This document shows positions 49,220-58,410 of a stretch of 64,000 bases of DNA, in pieces (within the stretch, counting starts at the first letter, position 1; the number at the start of each line of letters is the position of its first letter). Made by a program: the position numbers and the translations under genes. Origin of the DNA: Stentor roeselii (taxonomy: Eukaryota > Ciliophora > Heterotrichea > Heterotrichida > Stentoridae); NCBI GenBank assembly GCA_006503475.1, contig RSEH01000022.1, positions 124,001-188,000 of the forward strand, read 5' to 3'. The notes below the pieces were generated by a model. That model saw only the letters and a program-made list of their open reading frames with translations. It had not been told where the DNA came from and ran no database searches.

Positions 49220-50143
49220 TTAAGAATAGAAACATCTCTGGAGCCAATGCTTTGCTTCTTCTTCGTCGATGTATCCGCCGTATTCTTTCTTTCTTGAGTT
49301 CACATCGTAGATTCGGACTGCCTGTCAAATACTAACTATTTTTCAACTACTTCTTCCTTTCTTTCAAATACTTGCTGCATATGCGATACCCACTGAATAA
49401 ACCTAACAATCTTCATAAGTATCACAATCTTAATGCCAGATACAATCTACCTAAATCCAACAATCTGCATAATCCCTACAAACAACAACAAACTGTCTAT
49501 CATTCGAAACCCTGACATCATAAGTATCAACCTGGACATCATGTATTCTAATTCCAACCCTATTCAAAAATTCTATCTTTTCCTTCAATTCTAAAGAAGA
49601 AAACATTCTCTGCACATCTGAATGACTGCCAAATTTCACTTTTTACTCAATACAAATTATCTCATCTTGAAAAGTCGCTTGTCGAAACCTTTGTTCTTCT
49701 CCCGGATCATTAGAAAAATGTTGATTTAGCAACTGGACTGTTAAATCTGCGAAGCCTTTCAGTTCTTTTCCTTTGAAGCTCGAGTATCTGAACTGCCCGA
49801 GGATTTCGTCTACGTTTCCTGCTTGGCCTTTTGATATGAAACTTTTTAGAATTCTTTGTTTTGTCTTGATCAGGTCGAGGAATTGCTTCGCCATTCTGCT
49901 TAAGTCGTCTGTCATTTTGTTTACTATGAAGATTGCCTCGTTTTTTGCTTCTTGCAGTTGAGAATATGCCTGGTTCATAACAAATAAATGAAAAGAAACT
50001 TCATGAGTCTTCGAATTTCCATAGCATCCAGACATCTCTCCATGCATCCTAAAATGAAACTCGCAAAGCCTTAACTTCCGAGGACACGAACATTCATATT
50101 CAACCCATCGAGAGCAGTCAAGGCTTTGACAGCGAAGAGACAT
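49220..50143 (-). CDS. B-box-like zinc protein encoded across an array of tiny introns
   Basis: Starts at ATG 50143 (in TATAAATG), ends at TAA 49220-49222. The first ~50 residues have a Cys/His cluster (C5, C10, C18, C20, C27, H30, H34, C40, H47, H52), zinc-binding in B-box-like fashion; then a coiled coil. A 15-nt intron at 49639-49653 joins to VQRMFSSLELKEKIEFLNRV and continues to QFVVV. From 49479 to 49318 come nine 15-nt GT...AG units with A at position 10, separated by 3- or 6-nt segments. Removing the six that contain in-frame stops gives 272 residues with a junction leading to RRIIRIYDV, KKEYGGYIDEEEAKHWLQRC. Removing all nine gives 257. Either way the frame is kept to the final stop. 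Family not recognised. Confidence 0.75.
49318..49479 (-). other. Array of nine 15-nt intron-like units with 3/6-nt exons
   Basis: Units at 49465-49479, 49447-49461, 49429-49443, 49411-49425, 49393-49407, 49375-49389, 49357-49371, 49336-49350 and 49318-49332 (minus strand, listed 5' to 3'). Each is GT(N7)A(N3)AG: 9 of 9 have A at position 10. Spacers: ATT, ATT, ATT, ATT, TGG, CAA, GAAGAA, TTA. All lie in phase 1. Units 2, 3, 5, 7, 8 and 9 contain in-frame stops; 1, 4 and 6 do not. Confidence 0.7.
49639..49653 (-). other. 15-nt intron
   Basis: GTATTGAGTAAAAAG on the minus strand, A at position 10. It removes an in-frame TAA and joins the two halves of the B-box-like gene. Confidence 0.75.
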
Positions 50144-50159
50144 TTATAAAAACTTAACT

Positions 50160-51623
50160 TTAAACAATTAACTTAAAAACCTGGTATTTCAAATTAAGAC
50201 TAGAAACAATCAAATATTTCAAAGACCTGCTCATACACAAAGTCCGGATAGCAGAAATTTTGGTATATGTTGAAAGGATTGAACTTTGCTCACCTTTTTC
50301 CCTGTTGTTAATAAAAATCTTATTCAAATCAGCGAAAATCATCAACGAAGGGCTTGGACTTAAAATCCTGATTTTATTTTTAATCTCAAAAGAAATTTTG
50401 CGAGTTGAAAAAGTTTCCATATCAAGTTGAATCAAAGCCTTGTTAAAAACAATCAAAAATACACTTCTCCCGTCATTAGAAACTGAAAAATCATAAACTA
50501 ATCTCTGATTATCAATGAACTTTACTTCACTTTTTTCATTCCAGATATAAAAGTAAGACTTTTGAGTAAGTCCTGCAAGATTTCTGCCATTTCCAAACAA
50601 AGCGATTTTTTTCAGTTTTCCATTCAAAAATTCAAAAGATTTAATTGCAATTTCTTTTCGTAAGTCCCATAAAATGACTTGAAGGTTGATGTACCCAACA
50701 ACAAGTCTCAAGTCATCCTGAGTGACACAAAGTGAAGTGACTTGAGCTGAAGTGTTTCCAAGTCTTTTTACTTCCTGGTCAACTTGCCATACACGAACAT
50801 CGAATTCTCCAGTAAAAAAAAATTTCCCTTCATGATCTGAAACTAAAGACAATGTCGAAGTCCTGCCCAGAGATCTTTTCCAGATTTTTCTCTCATTTTT
50901 CAAGTCCCAAAGAGTCAAAGTCAGGTCTCTCGAAGAAAATACTAAAAAATCATCATTTGCTAGAATTAAAAGACGCTCAACTTCACTTTCCAATCCTTGA
51001 ATTTCTTGAATGATAAATTTTTGCTCTATTGACCATATCAACACTTTTTTTTCAAGAGCGATTGCAAGATTATTGCTGAAGTGAAAAGGACGAAAAGAGC
51101 TTATCCAAAGATTTTCCCCGAAGTTGTATTTGAAGTTATCAAGATTTTTATCTTCTAAGGGGAACTGAAGGTCGAGAATCAAGAGTTCGTTTTCAGATGA
51201 TTTTGTTATCAGCCACCTTGAATCGAATGAAATGGAAAAACTGGAAAAGGAGGTCCAGTCTTTTGAGATTTTTGTTAAAAGCTTCAGGGATCTTGTGATA
51301 AGGTCGAGGGTGAAGATTTGATGGTTTTTAAGAGAAATTATTATTGAAGTTGATGTGCTGTTCATATAGGATATTGGGAAATTGAATTTTAGAATTTCTA
51401 ACATTTTTCCGGTGTTTGAGTCCCAGAGACATAACTTTTTACCGTCTGTTGCTGTTAAGATTGTTGAGTCTTTCTCGAGGATTTTTAGACAACCTGATTT
51501 GTTTTCTTTGAAAAAGTAAGACTTGGATTCTCGGCAAAGCTTTTTAAATCTTTTGAGTCTTTTTAAGGTGAAACTTTGGTTGATTACTGAAAATTCTTTT
51601 ATTACCAGACCTTTGAAATCCAT
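50160..51623 (-). CDS. WD40/beta-propeller-like protein
   Basis: 487 residues. Repeated segments with GH-less but WD-like ends: DGKKLCLWDSNTGK, SRDLTLTLWDLKNER, INLQVILWDLRKEIAIKSFEF, plus repeated strand patterns through the whole length. This fits at least one, possibly two propeller-like arrays. No catalytic features. It starts 186 bp after the next upstream gene's stop and ends 16 bp from the B-box-like gene's start, all on the minus strand. Confidence 0.7.
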   Translation of the reverse strand: MDFKGLVIKEFSVINQSFTLKRLKRFKKLCRESKSYFFKENKSGCLKILEKDSTILTATDGKKLCLWDSNTGKMLEILKFNFPISYMNSTSTSIIISLKNHQIFTLDLITRSLKLLTKISKDWTSFSSFSISFDSRWLITKSSENELLILDLQFPLEDKNLDNFKYNFGENLWISSFRPFHFSNNLAIALEKKVLIWSIEQKFIIQEIQGLESEVERLLILANDDFLVFSSRDLTLTLWDLKNERKIWKRSLGRTSTLSLVSDHEGKFFFTGEFDVRVWQVDQEVKRLGNTSAQVTSLCVTQDDLRLVVGYINLQVILWDLRKEIAIKSFEFLNGKLKKIALFGNGRNLAGLTQKSYFYIWNEKSEVKFIDNQRLVYDFSVSNDGRSVFLIVFNKALIQLDMETFSTRKISFEIKNKIRILSPSPSLMIFADLNKIFINNREKGEQSSILSTYTKISAIRTLCMSRSLKYLIVSSLNLKYQVFKLIV

Positions 51624-51809
51624 TTTATTTTTAGATTTTGCTTTTTTTTAAACGATTTATTTGGGGTGGTTGAGATATGAAAAACAAATCATATACACCC
51701 TAGCATTAATTCAATCTTTACCAATACTAAAAAAATTACCATATTTCATAAAATCAACCAACCTCCCAATCATAATTTATTATCAAAAAGATCCTCAAAA
51801 CACCTCACC

Positions 51810-52598
51810 TCAAATCAAATTTTCAAACAATCTTCTAACAAGTGGATCATTGACTTCATCAACCAACTGCCCCAAATCCTGCGCCTGATAAAAACATCTA
51901 GTCTCCTCACCCCGATTAAAAAAAACCCACTGCAAAGTAACAATAGCCCTAGGCCAGGAATCATCAATACTAAAAGTCCACAACTTACAAACATCCTGAG
52001 TAAAATCAAAAGCAACTTTATGATTATTCGGTGAAATACTCAAACAGCCACTTTTAAAATGCATGGACATATACTCAAGTCTAAACTCCTCAAACTTCAC
52101 TCCTCCATTCTGGATTTCTCTAACACCCTGAATAGGAAGAATGCAGGAAGGTATATGTTTAACTTTTCTTCCATTGGTAAATCCAGTGATAGCCCAGGCG
52201 TGGTTTACCAGATTTAAAACCTGTCCTTTCTAAATGTTTTTTACGTGTTTCAGTTCAGACAAGTCGCTTACCACCCAAAAGAAGTCAATTTCTTGGGGAA
52301 TCGGAAAATTCATTCGTTTTGAGATCCATTCGCCTTTCTTGTTTGGAGGAGGGTAAGTGTAGTAAGACTCTTCGCAACTTTGAAGAACTTGATGCACTCT
52401 CTCCGGAAAGTTCAGCAAGTCGCCGTTAATACGCACGATGCAGAGAGGGTCTGAATGGAACTTACCACCGTATGGGTAGTTTTCTCCGTAGTACGCTAGT
52501 GTTGGGATCTTGTAAAAACCTAGGTTTAGGTCGAAGATTTCTTCGATCTTCTCGTTGGAGAGAGATAAGTGGAAATAAGGACCTGGCTCTTTTTTCAT
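51810..52598 (-). CDS. Unknown protein, two exons
   Basis: 257 residues after removing a 15-nt intron at 52230-52244, which joins the 52230-52598 and 51810-52100 ORFs through a stretch not seen in either ORF alone (VNHAWAITGFTNGRKVKHIP). Notable segments: GFYKIPTLAYYGENYPYGGK, YYTYPPPNKKGEW, DSWPRAIVTLQWVFFNRGEE. Aromatic-rich, no recognised domain. The stop-adjacent region ends FENLI. Confidence 0.7.
52230..52244 (-). other. 15-nt intron
   Basis: GTAAAAAACATTTAG on the minus strand, A at position 10. Contains an in-frame TAG; removal preserves frame. Confidence 0.88.
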
Positions 52599-53132
52599 TA
52601 TGGATTAGAGATTTTTGAAGATTAGGATTAGATTGATTGGAAATGGTTGGGTTTTGAAGAGGGTTAGGATTTTTAGGGGTTTTTTATGGAATATTAAGAT
52701 ATTCAGTTTTCTTTTATTTTTCATGAAGGCTTATTGGTTGATTTTCTATGAATTGTGAAAATTTTTATTATTTATATGAAAGAAGTTTTAATTATTATTT
52801 GCAATGAGTGGAATAAGATTTCTTTGTTATACTATTATTTAAAACTAGCTCATTTTATTGAAAAGGAAAGCTTCTGGCATTACTCTGAAAAACCAGTTGA
52901 TTCATATGCCAAAATAATTCTGATAAAAAAATAATTGAAAACCCACAAACTAAAAATAGCACCTTTCTCAAGTTCCATATATCGATTTTAATATTGCTGT
53001 CTTCCCTCACCTTTCCCCTAATCCTCCAAAAAGATTCATCCCTTCCCAAGCCATCAACTGCACCTTTTCCATTCAAATCTCTTTCATTCCAGTCATCCTT
53101 GCCTCATTCATAGGTTTAAACCATTCATATAA
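52599..53132. other. Divergent intergenic region, nothing seen
   Basis: About 534 bp between divergent genes; AT-rich, with TATAAATG over the plus-strand start at 53133. No ORF with coding character. Confidence 0.5.
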
Positions 53133-54176
53133 ATGAGTGCAGTGCTTGACCGATCCCTAATGGAACTGTGGAGATCAGTATACCAATCAAACCCTTCCTC
53201 GTTCAATGTGCGTCTCGAAGAGACGCGCCATAGAGAAGTAGCTCCTTACCATGTGATGCTGAACACATCCGCCCCTGCTTCAGCGTCATCAATTACGAAC
53301 ACCACTTTTAGCAACTTTGACGATAGTCAGAGCAAACTGGGGGATGAAAGCAACGTCATCTGTTGGGTTGACTTTGACAATGAAGAAATCTCTAAAGAAA
53401 AACCAAGTGAGGAGTCGAAAGAGATCTGTGATGAAGAAGTTGGAGATTCTTACCACCCACTTTATGTGAATCCGACACCATGGGTAGAGGGTCAATGCCT
53501 TCTAGCCTTATTCCCAGACGAATGTCTTCCGCAAGCAGTAAGCACAGAACTTCTAACCCTCGCAATGAACATCTTCCGTCTCTCTAAAAACCCTCACCTA
53601 AGACTAGGCTACGATTCCCTCGGAGCGAATTCCGACATAAACCATCTTCACTTCAACGTTTTATTCACAGACCGTTTCGGTCCTCTTCCCGTAGAAAAGG
53701 CTGACCGGAAGCTTCTGATCGAGTCTTCACTTCAGCACAAAAAGCCCGACGAAATAAACATGTTCAGCATCGGTGTTCGTTTGTTCGAACTCACTTACCC
53801 CGCGAAGTGTTTACTAATCACCCCTGCCTGTGTGATTGACGAAAGCAACGTCAGCGACGGTACTGAAAGTGTTGGAAACGTGACAGGAATGGTCGTGAAC
53901 CACTTGATTGAGAAAAACGTGCCTCATTCCTTGTACATCGCAGGGGACAAGCTCGAGGTTTACATCTTTCCAAGAGCCTTTCAAACTGACTTCTCAGTCA
54001 GCAAGGCAAGTTTCTTGGACATGGCAGGAGTCGTCTGTTCGCACTCGGAACAGTTCTTTGGAAGTGCCGGTCATGGCGATATTGATGGCTTTTTGAATAA
54101 CATCGCTGCCAGTCAGGCGGACTGGGCAGAGGCGACTGGGTACATAACGCAATTACTAGCTAAGCTATATAATTAG
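53133..54176 (+). CDS. GDP-hexose phosphorylase (VTC2/GDPGP1-like, HIT superfamily)
   Basis: 347 residues. The HIT-type segment GYDSLGANSDINHLHFNVLF (residues ~155-175) matches the GxNSLGAxASINHLHFQ block of plant GDP-L-galactose phosphorylase and animal GDP-D-glucose phosphorylase, with the catalytic-type His pair HLHF. Upstream, LALFPDECLPQAVSTELL corresponds to the LvPe...LPQ region. In plants the enzyme commits GDP-galactose to ascorbate synthesis; in animals it cleaves GDP-glucose. Which substrate applies here cannot be told. Start in TATAAATG. Confidence 0.8.
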   Translation: MSAVLDRSLMELWRSVYQSNPSSFNVRLEETRHREVAPYHVMLNTSAPASASSITNTTFSNFDDSQSKLGDESNVICWVDFDNEEISKEKPSEESKEICDEEVGDSYHPLYVNPTPWVEGQCLLALFPDECLPQAVSTELLTLAMNIFRLSKNPHLRLGYDSLGANSDINHLHFNVLFTDRFGPLPVEKADRKLLIESSLQHKKPDEINMFSIGVRLFELTYPAKCLLITPACVIDESNVSDGTESVGNVTGMVVNHLIEKNVPHSLYIAGDKLEVYIFPRAFQTDFSVSKASFLDMAGVVCSHSEQFFGSAGHGDIDGFLNNIAASQADWAEATGYITQLLAKLYN

Positions 54177-54199
54177 ATAGGAATATTTTATATTTGAAT

Positions 54200-54961
54200 A
54201 TGGACAGACAACAGAATCATTGGACGTCAAATACTTACCCGTCTCCACCTTTGCCTCAAGCGGGGTTTACCGGGTTTTATCCTCAAGTGCAGAATATTCA
54301 GAACTTTCAAAATACTCAAAATTTCTTGGGTAATGGAGTACCTCATTTTCAAGGACTTTCTGAAGATATTAACTCACATGATGCCCAGCAACTTCAAAGA
54401 TGGGCTAATTGGGTTAAGTTCGTTGCTGCTTTCATGGCGATTAAAGCTATTTTATCTATTATTTCTGTCGGGTTTCAAATGACTTTTGCTCAGAATGCCA
54501 GTGAAATGGATTTGCTTAGTCAGGTGCTGTTTGTTTTGATTTTATTTTTTGTTGTTGGACTCATTGGGTATCGAGTCGGGAATAGAAAGTCAGCTGCTGG
54601 AGCGAAGTTTTATATTTTTTGTATTTTGACTTATGTGGTGGTTGAAGGACTTTGGATTGTTAATTTTACTGGGGATATTGTGAAGAGTGTCTGCAGAGAA
54701 TCTGATGTTAGGACTGAGGGGCAGTCAGAAAGTAAGTGCTTTGATGAGATTTATACTACTGCTTGCACTTTTATTGGAATTGGTTATATTCTGGTCAGTT
54801 TGGGTGTCTGTGCTCCTGTCATTTGGTGTCCTTATAAGATGTATAAACATGCTAAGGCGGTTGAGAGATTTAATACTAGAAGACTTCAGAATATGTCGGG
54901 CGAGACTGGCCATTTTCAGGTGTTTGGGTTTCATCCGGTCTTGGGAACGCCTGTTAGTTAA
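54200..54961 (+). CDS. Tandem-family multi-pass membrane protein, copy 1
   Basis: 253 residues from ATG 54200 (an in-frame TTG lies 6 bp upstream). The N-terminal ~70 residues are rich in Pro, Gln, Asn, Tyr and Phe (PQVQNIQNFQNTQNFLGNG) and cytoplasmic by likelihood. Four hydrophobic segments follow, one with a Cys-containing loop (VCRESDVRTEGQSESKC). Then the conserved WCPYKMYKHAKAVERFNTRR and a C-terminal motif FGFHPVLGTPVS. Paralogues at 57591 and 58411. Function unknown; the family looks lineage-specific. Confidence 0.7.
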   Translation: MDRQQNHWTSNTYPSPPLPQAGFTGFYPQVQNIQNFQNTQNFLGNGVPHFQGLSEDINSHDAQQLQRWANWVKFVAAFMAIKAILSIISVGFQMTFAQNASEMDLLSQVLFVLILFFVVGLIGYRVGNRKSAAGAKFYIFCILTYVVVEGLWIVNFTGDIVKSVCRESDVRTEGQSESKCFDEIYTTACTFIGIGYILVSLGVCAPVIWCPYKMYKHAKAVERFNTRRLQNMSGETGHFQVFGFHPVLGTPVS

Positions 54962-56394
54962 TTAGTTATTATGGTTTTTAGAGATCATTAGGAAAATATT
55001 TATTATCTTGAAGAGTTTATGTTTGTTATTGGTTAATTTTAAAGATTATTATATTTGTTGAGATAGAAGTTTTTTTTCAATTTTTCTGAAAACTTATGTG
55101 CTTTTGAATTATGAGGAATATTTCAGGTGTTTTTGAATATTGAAATGATTTAATCATTATGATCTAAGTAAATGCAAGGAGTGAAAATGATAATAATATT
55201 ATGCTTTAGAGTTTGAATAAAATATAAATATAAAACTATAAGATAGAATAGAATATCAAAAGAATAATTGAAAGTTCAATGATACAAATAGTTGCAGAAT
55301 AATAATGAATGTAGGTGGATCAATAATAGAAAAAATAAGATGATATAACCATTATTATAGGATTATTCAATAATATAATTAAAAGGCTCGCTGAAAAAAA
55401 TAAAAAATATAATACAATAAATATAATATGATTTCAGCTAAAATGATTTGAATGTGAAGAGTAAATATTCTTAATAGATTCAGAATAAAATTGAGATATC
55501 GATGATAAACACGGAATTTTAACAAAACAAGAGGATCAAGATGATTAGACACATTAATTATCATTATGTATAATAGATCTAAACAGAAATATAGAAGGAT
55601 CAATTGTTAAAATATCAAATGAAGAATATATGAATTTACCCCTCAATTTTAATTAATAAAGACAAAGAAAATTTCAAGAAATAAAATATTAATTTTTACA
55701 GAGAAGAATCGCTCTTACCAATAAACGAGAATGAAGCACATAATGTATATATGAAAGTCGATCAACTGAAAAGAAACTGTGACGAATCAAAGTAAGCCAA
55801 CAAGAAAAAATTCAATAATTAAACGATTTCCAAATTTAAAAAATAGTAAGCGAACTTAAAAAAGCGAAGGATACTTGATTAATAGATTACAAAAATTCAA
55901 CAGTTTCCAAAATTAACAGAATTATGACTTTTATCAATAATTCTTATATTAATGCATCTACATATAATCGCATACAAAAAGGCTATAACATTTGATCAAA
56001 TAAAAAGCAATGAATAAATATTTATTGAATAGCCCAAGTTTTTAATATCAATTATTTCATTATACTAATGTTTCTAAATTATAAAAACAGTATATAATAA
56101 ATATAAAATCACCCAATTTTATTTTACCAATCAGCTAAGCAGTAGTGACAGAATTCAGGATATAAATCATCAGCTGGAAATTTTTTCTTCAATGCTAAGG
56201 TTATCAAAAATAGCTTGATGCCTATTCTGGTTAAAAATAGTTGTCCTTGTTATTACTTGAATCATTTTTGTGATATATTATTACTAAAAAATACCCATCT
56301 TATCATTCTTTTTCTTTTGTGTTCAAATGATTAATCATTAAGTATAAATTTGTTTATTGGAAAACTAAAAAGATGATTTAAGGAAAGTGATTAT
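54962..56394. other. Long A-rich intergenic region
   Basis: 1.4 kb, very AT-rich. A short coding-like stretch at ~55703-55793 (plus strand, LLPINENEAHNVYMKVDQLK) stands out for composition but has no flanking coding sequence. No supported gene. Confidence 0.4.
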
Positions 56395-56535
56395 TTTGTT
56401 TTTCTTCATTTGCATCAAAGTTACAAGAACTTCAATGTCACAAAAGATTAAAGAAAATAAGCTACCAGAATATGACTTTTCGAAAACTTATGGCAAGGGA
56501 GTTGATTTTCATCCTGTTCTGAGTTTTCTGTTAGT
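56395..56535 (+). pseudogene. Decayed copy of the tandem membrane-protein family (3' end)
   Basis: The segment from ~56410 to 56535 matches the 3' end of the intact copies, for example copy 2 at 58190-58320. In both, a ...GCAT..AAAGTT... stretch is followed by TACCAGAATATG and then GGAGTTGATTTTCATCCTGT (GV.FHPVL). In the relic the frame is shifted and stopped. It lies between copies 1 and 2, so the array once had at least four members. Confidence 0.65.
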
Positions 56536-57003
56536 TTTTCATTCGAAGTAATTAAATTTCCAGCCTAGCCTGATTATAATCGATATTTATAAATAAGTAA
56601 CAATAAGTACTCTCTTAAATTTGGGAGTATACTCATAACTCAAATCATTCTTATAAGTTAATAATAATTATAGTGACTTTGGATAATGATTTCACTCAGG
56701 TTTGAAATATTTTAATGAATTTCCCTTAGATATGGCCTAATCTTATTAGATGTATCGAGAAATGGCAGACTATAGTGAAAGCGAAAGAGATTAAAATAAA
56801 GGCAACTATGAGGATTTATTATGTAAAACATAATCTGATCAATAATACAAGTGAAGATTTTGATTTCATTTGTATAAATTCAAAGTGAAACTTGAAAATA
56901 TTGAAAAACCTTTAAAAAAGTTTTCGTGCAAAGATTGATCACTTGATTATATTGAATATTAAAATTTATTGTTTTTTATAATACAATATTTAAGGTAATT
57001 TTT

Positions 57004-57063
57004 AGATACAGCCATCATGTTGAAATAATATTTACATACAGCCATCATGTTGAAATAATATTT
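57004..57063. repeat. Two tandem 30-bp repeats
   Basis: Near-identical 30-bp units (57004-57033, 57034-57063) sharing CAGCCATCATGTTGAAATAA, differing at one base. Non-coding; probably replication slippage. Confidence 0.85.
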
Positions 57064-57487
57064 AGATAGATGGAGTTGATTTATATATATTTTTCAAGTA
57101 TTTTTCAATTATCTATGAGATATTACCTAAAACTTACACTTCTAAGACATTATGTGAAGCCTAATATTATAAGAAATCATTCATAAATAAAATAAGTAAT
57201 AAACTAATACCCATGATCAGAATTATCTTCGTGAACTTAGCAGTTCATTCAAGTGCTCCAAAACATAATTTTCGAAAGTATGCCAATCAAAAGATTTTTA
57301 TGCTTGAGGAACTTGGATCGCAATTTTCTAGTAGAGAAAAAATTAGTTGATTTTATATTATTTTCGTCTAAGTTCTATATTAACTATCTTTAAACTCCTA
57401 AACAACTTTCATTCATCAAAGTGAAACTTTTGATCCTTTTCAAAACTAATTTTCTAAAACTTAGAATACATTTTGTTATTATTCTTT

Positions 57488-57570
57488 ATGATGCCGCATC
57501 GGGGAAGGTTTCAGAGCCTTCTTCAAAAGACTAAAGAAAGTCTATACGTCGGACATGGGATTTGACTAAG
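57488..57570. ncRNA. GC-richer segment with two hairpins, possible structured RNA or 5' leader
   Basis: Stands out from surrounding AT-rich DNA. Two adjacent stems are readable: GAAGG/CCTTC (57504-57508 with 57517-57521) and AGACT/AGTCT (57528-57532 with 57539-57543). It ends 20 bp before the start of the membrane-protein copy 2, so it may be a 5' leader or a separate small RNA. No known RNA family could be matched. Confidence 0.25.
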
Positions 57571-57590
57571 AATTTTTCCACATATAAATA

Positions 57591-58322
57591 ATGGATAGAA
57601 ATGCTTCTCAATGGACTCAGCCAGTCCAAGCTCAGCCAACTCCACTTTATCCATCTTTGTTATCTCCAAGTCTCCAGACCGAAAACATTTATCCTCAATC
57701 TGGGCAGATCCAAAATCATCAAAATCTTCAACACTTTCTAATCCCTCATCAGCCATTATATCAGTTCCCAAACAGTGAAAATAGCATTAAGAATGCAGAG
57801 GATCAGCTTAAAATATCTATGACGGTTTATAGGCTCATTGCATTAGGATTGTTTCCAATCGTATTTTCTAGGCTTGTTTATGTTATTATTGATTGGGTAC
57901 GTTATATGCATCCAGGTTACCCTTATAGATTAATTGTCTTATTACTCCTTTTAATTTTAAGTGCAATCGATTTAATCTTTATGGGAAAATTTCAGCCGGG
58001 TTATAATTTCAAGTACTACTTCTTGCTTATTGTAAAAAATTTAGTATTTGATATAATTGCTATTTATGTTGACTTTGTGAATCATTTTCGGAAAAAAGTA
58101 ACAAGTGGAAGTGATCATGTTGAAGATAGTGATTATTTAGTGTTGCTTCTTATTGGAGCTTATATGAGTCATCATATAATCGTCTTTTCAACTGCATTTA
58201 AAGTTCATAAGCATTCAAAAGAAGTCGAAAAGTTGAAAGCAAGAAGTTATCAGAATATGGGTTTGATGAATACTTATGTTCAGGGGGTTGGATTTCAGCC
58301 TGTTATGGGAATCCCCTGTTAG
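57591..58322 (+). CDS. Tandem-family multi-pass membrane protein, copy 2
   Basis: 243 residues. N-terminal Gln/Pro-rich stretch (SLQTENIYPQSGQIQNHQNL), then four hydrophobic segments, an HxHKHSKEVEKLKARSYQNM segment equivalent to the KMYKHAKAVERF part of copy 1, and C-terminal VGFQPVMGIPC. More diverged from copies 1 and 3 than they are from each other: the region before the first membrane span (SENSIKNAEDQLKISM) differs. Function unknown. Confidence 0.7.
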   Translation: MDRNASQWTQPVQAQPTPLYPSLLSPSLQTENIYPQSGQIQNHQNLQHFLIPHQPLYQFPNSENSIKNAEDQLKISMTVYRLIALGLFPIVFSRLVYVIIDWVRYMHPGYPYRLIVLLLLLILSAIDLIFMGKFQPGYNFKYYFLLIVKNLVFDIIAIYVDFVNHFRKKVTSGSDHVEDSDYLVLLLIGAYMSHHIIVFSTAFKVHKHSKEVEKLKARSYQNMGLMNTYVQGVGFQPVMGIPC

Positions 58323-58410
58323 TTAGTTATTTAGATAATTAGGATCTTCTCTTTATTTGATTTGAATTGAATTTTCTATAAAAAATTAATGATTCGTATT
58401 GTCTTTATAA

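Larger units (their letters stand above)
56536..57590. other. Intergenic region between relic and copy 2
   Basis: About 1 kb, AT-rich. Holds a two-copy 30-bp direct repeat at 57004-57063 and a GC-richer segment at 57488-57570 described separately. Confidence 0.5.

Noticed and set aside
49220-49479. Micro-intron region as a plain pseudogene end
   Set aside because: Frame is kept through all nine units to a coding-like last exon, and each unit has GT, A10 and AG; random decay would not preserve this.
55703-55793. Short coding-like stretch (about 30 codons) in the long gap
   Set aside because: No start, no flanking coding sequence and no splice connection found; could be a relic.
57488-57570. 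RNase P or MRP RNA
   Set aside because: Only a CR-I-like string matches; the segment is far too short and lacks the other conserved regions.
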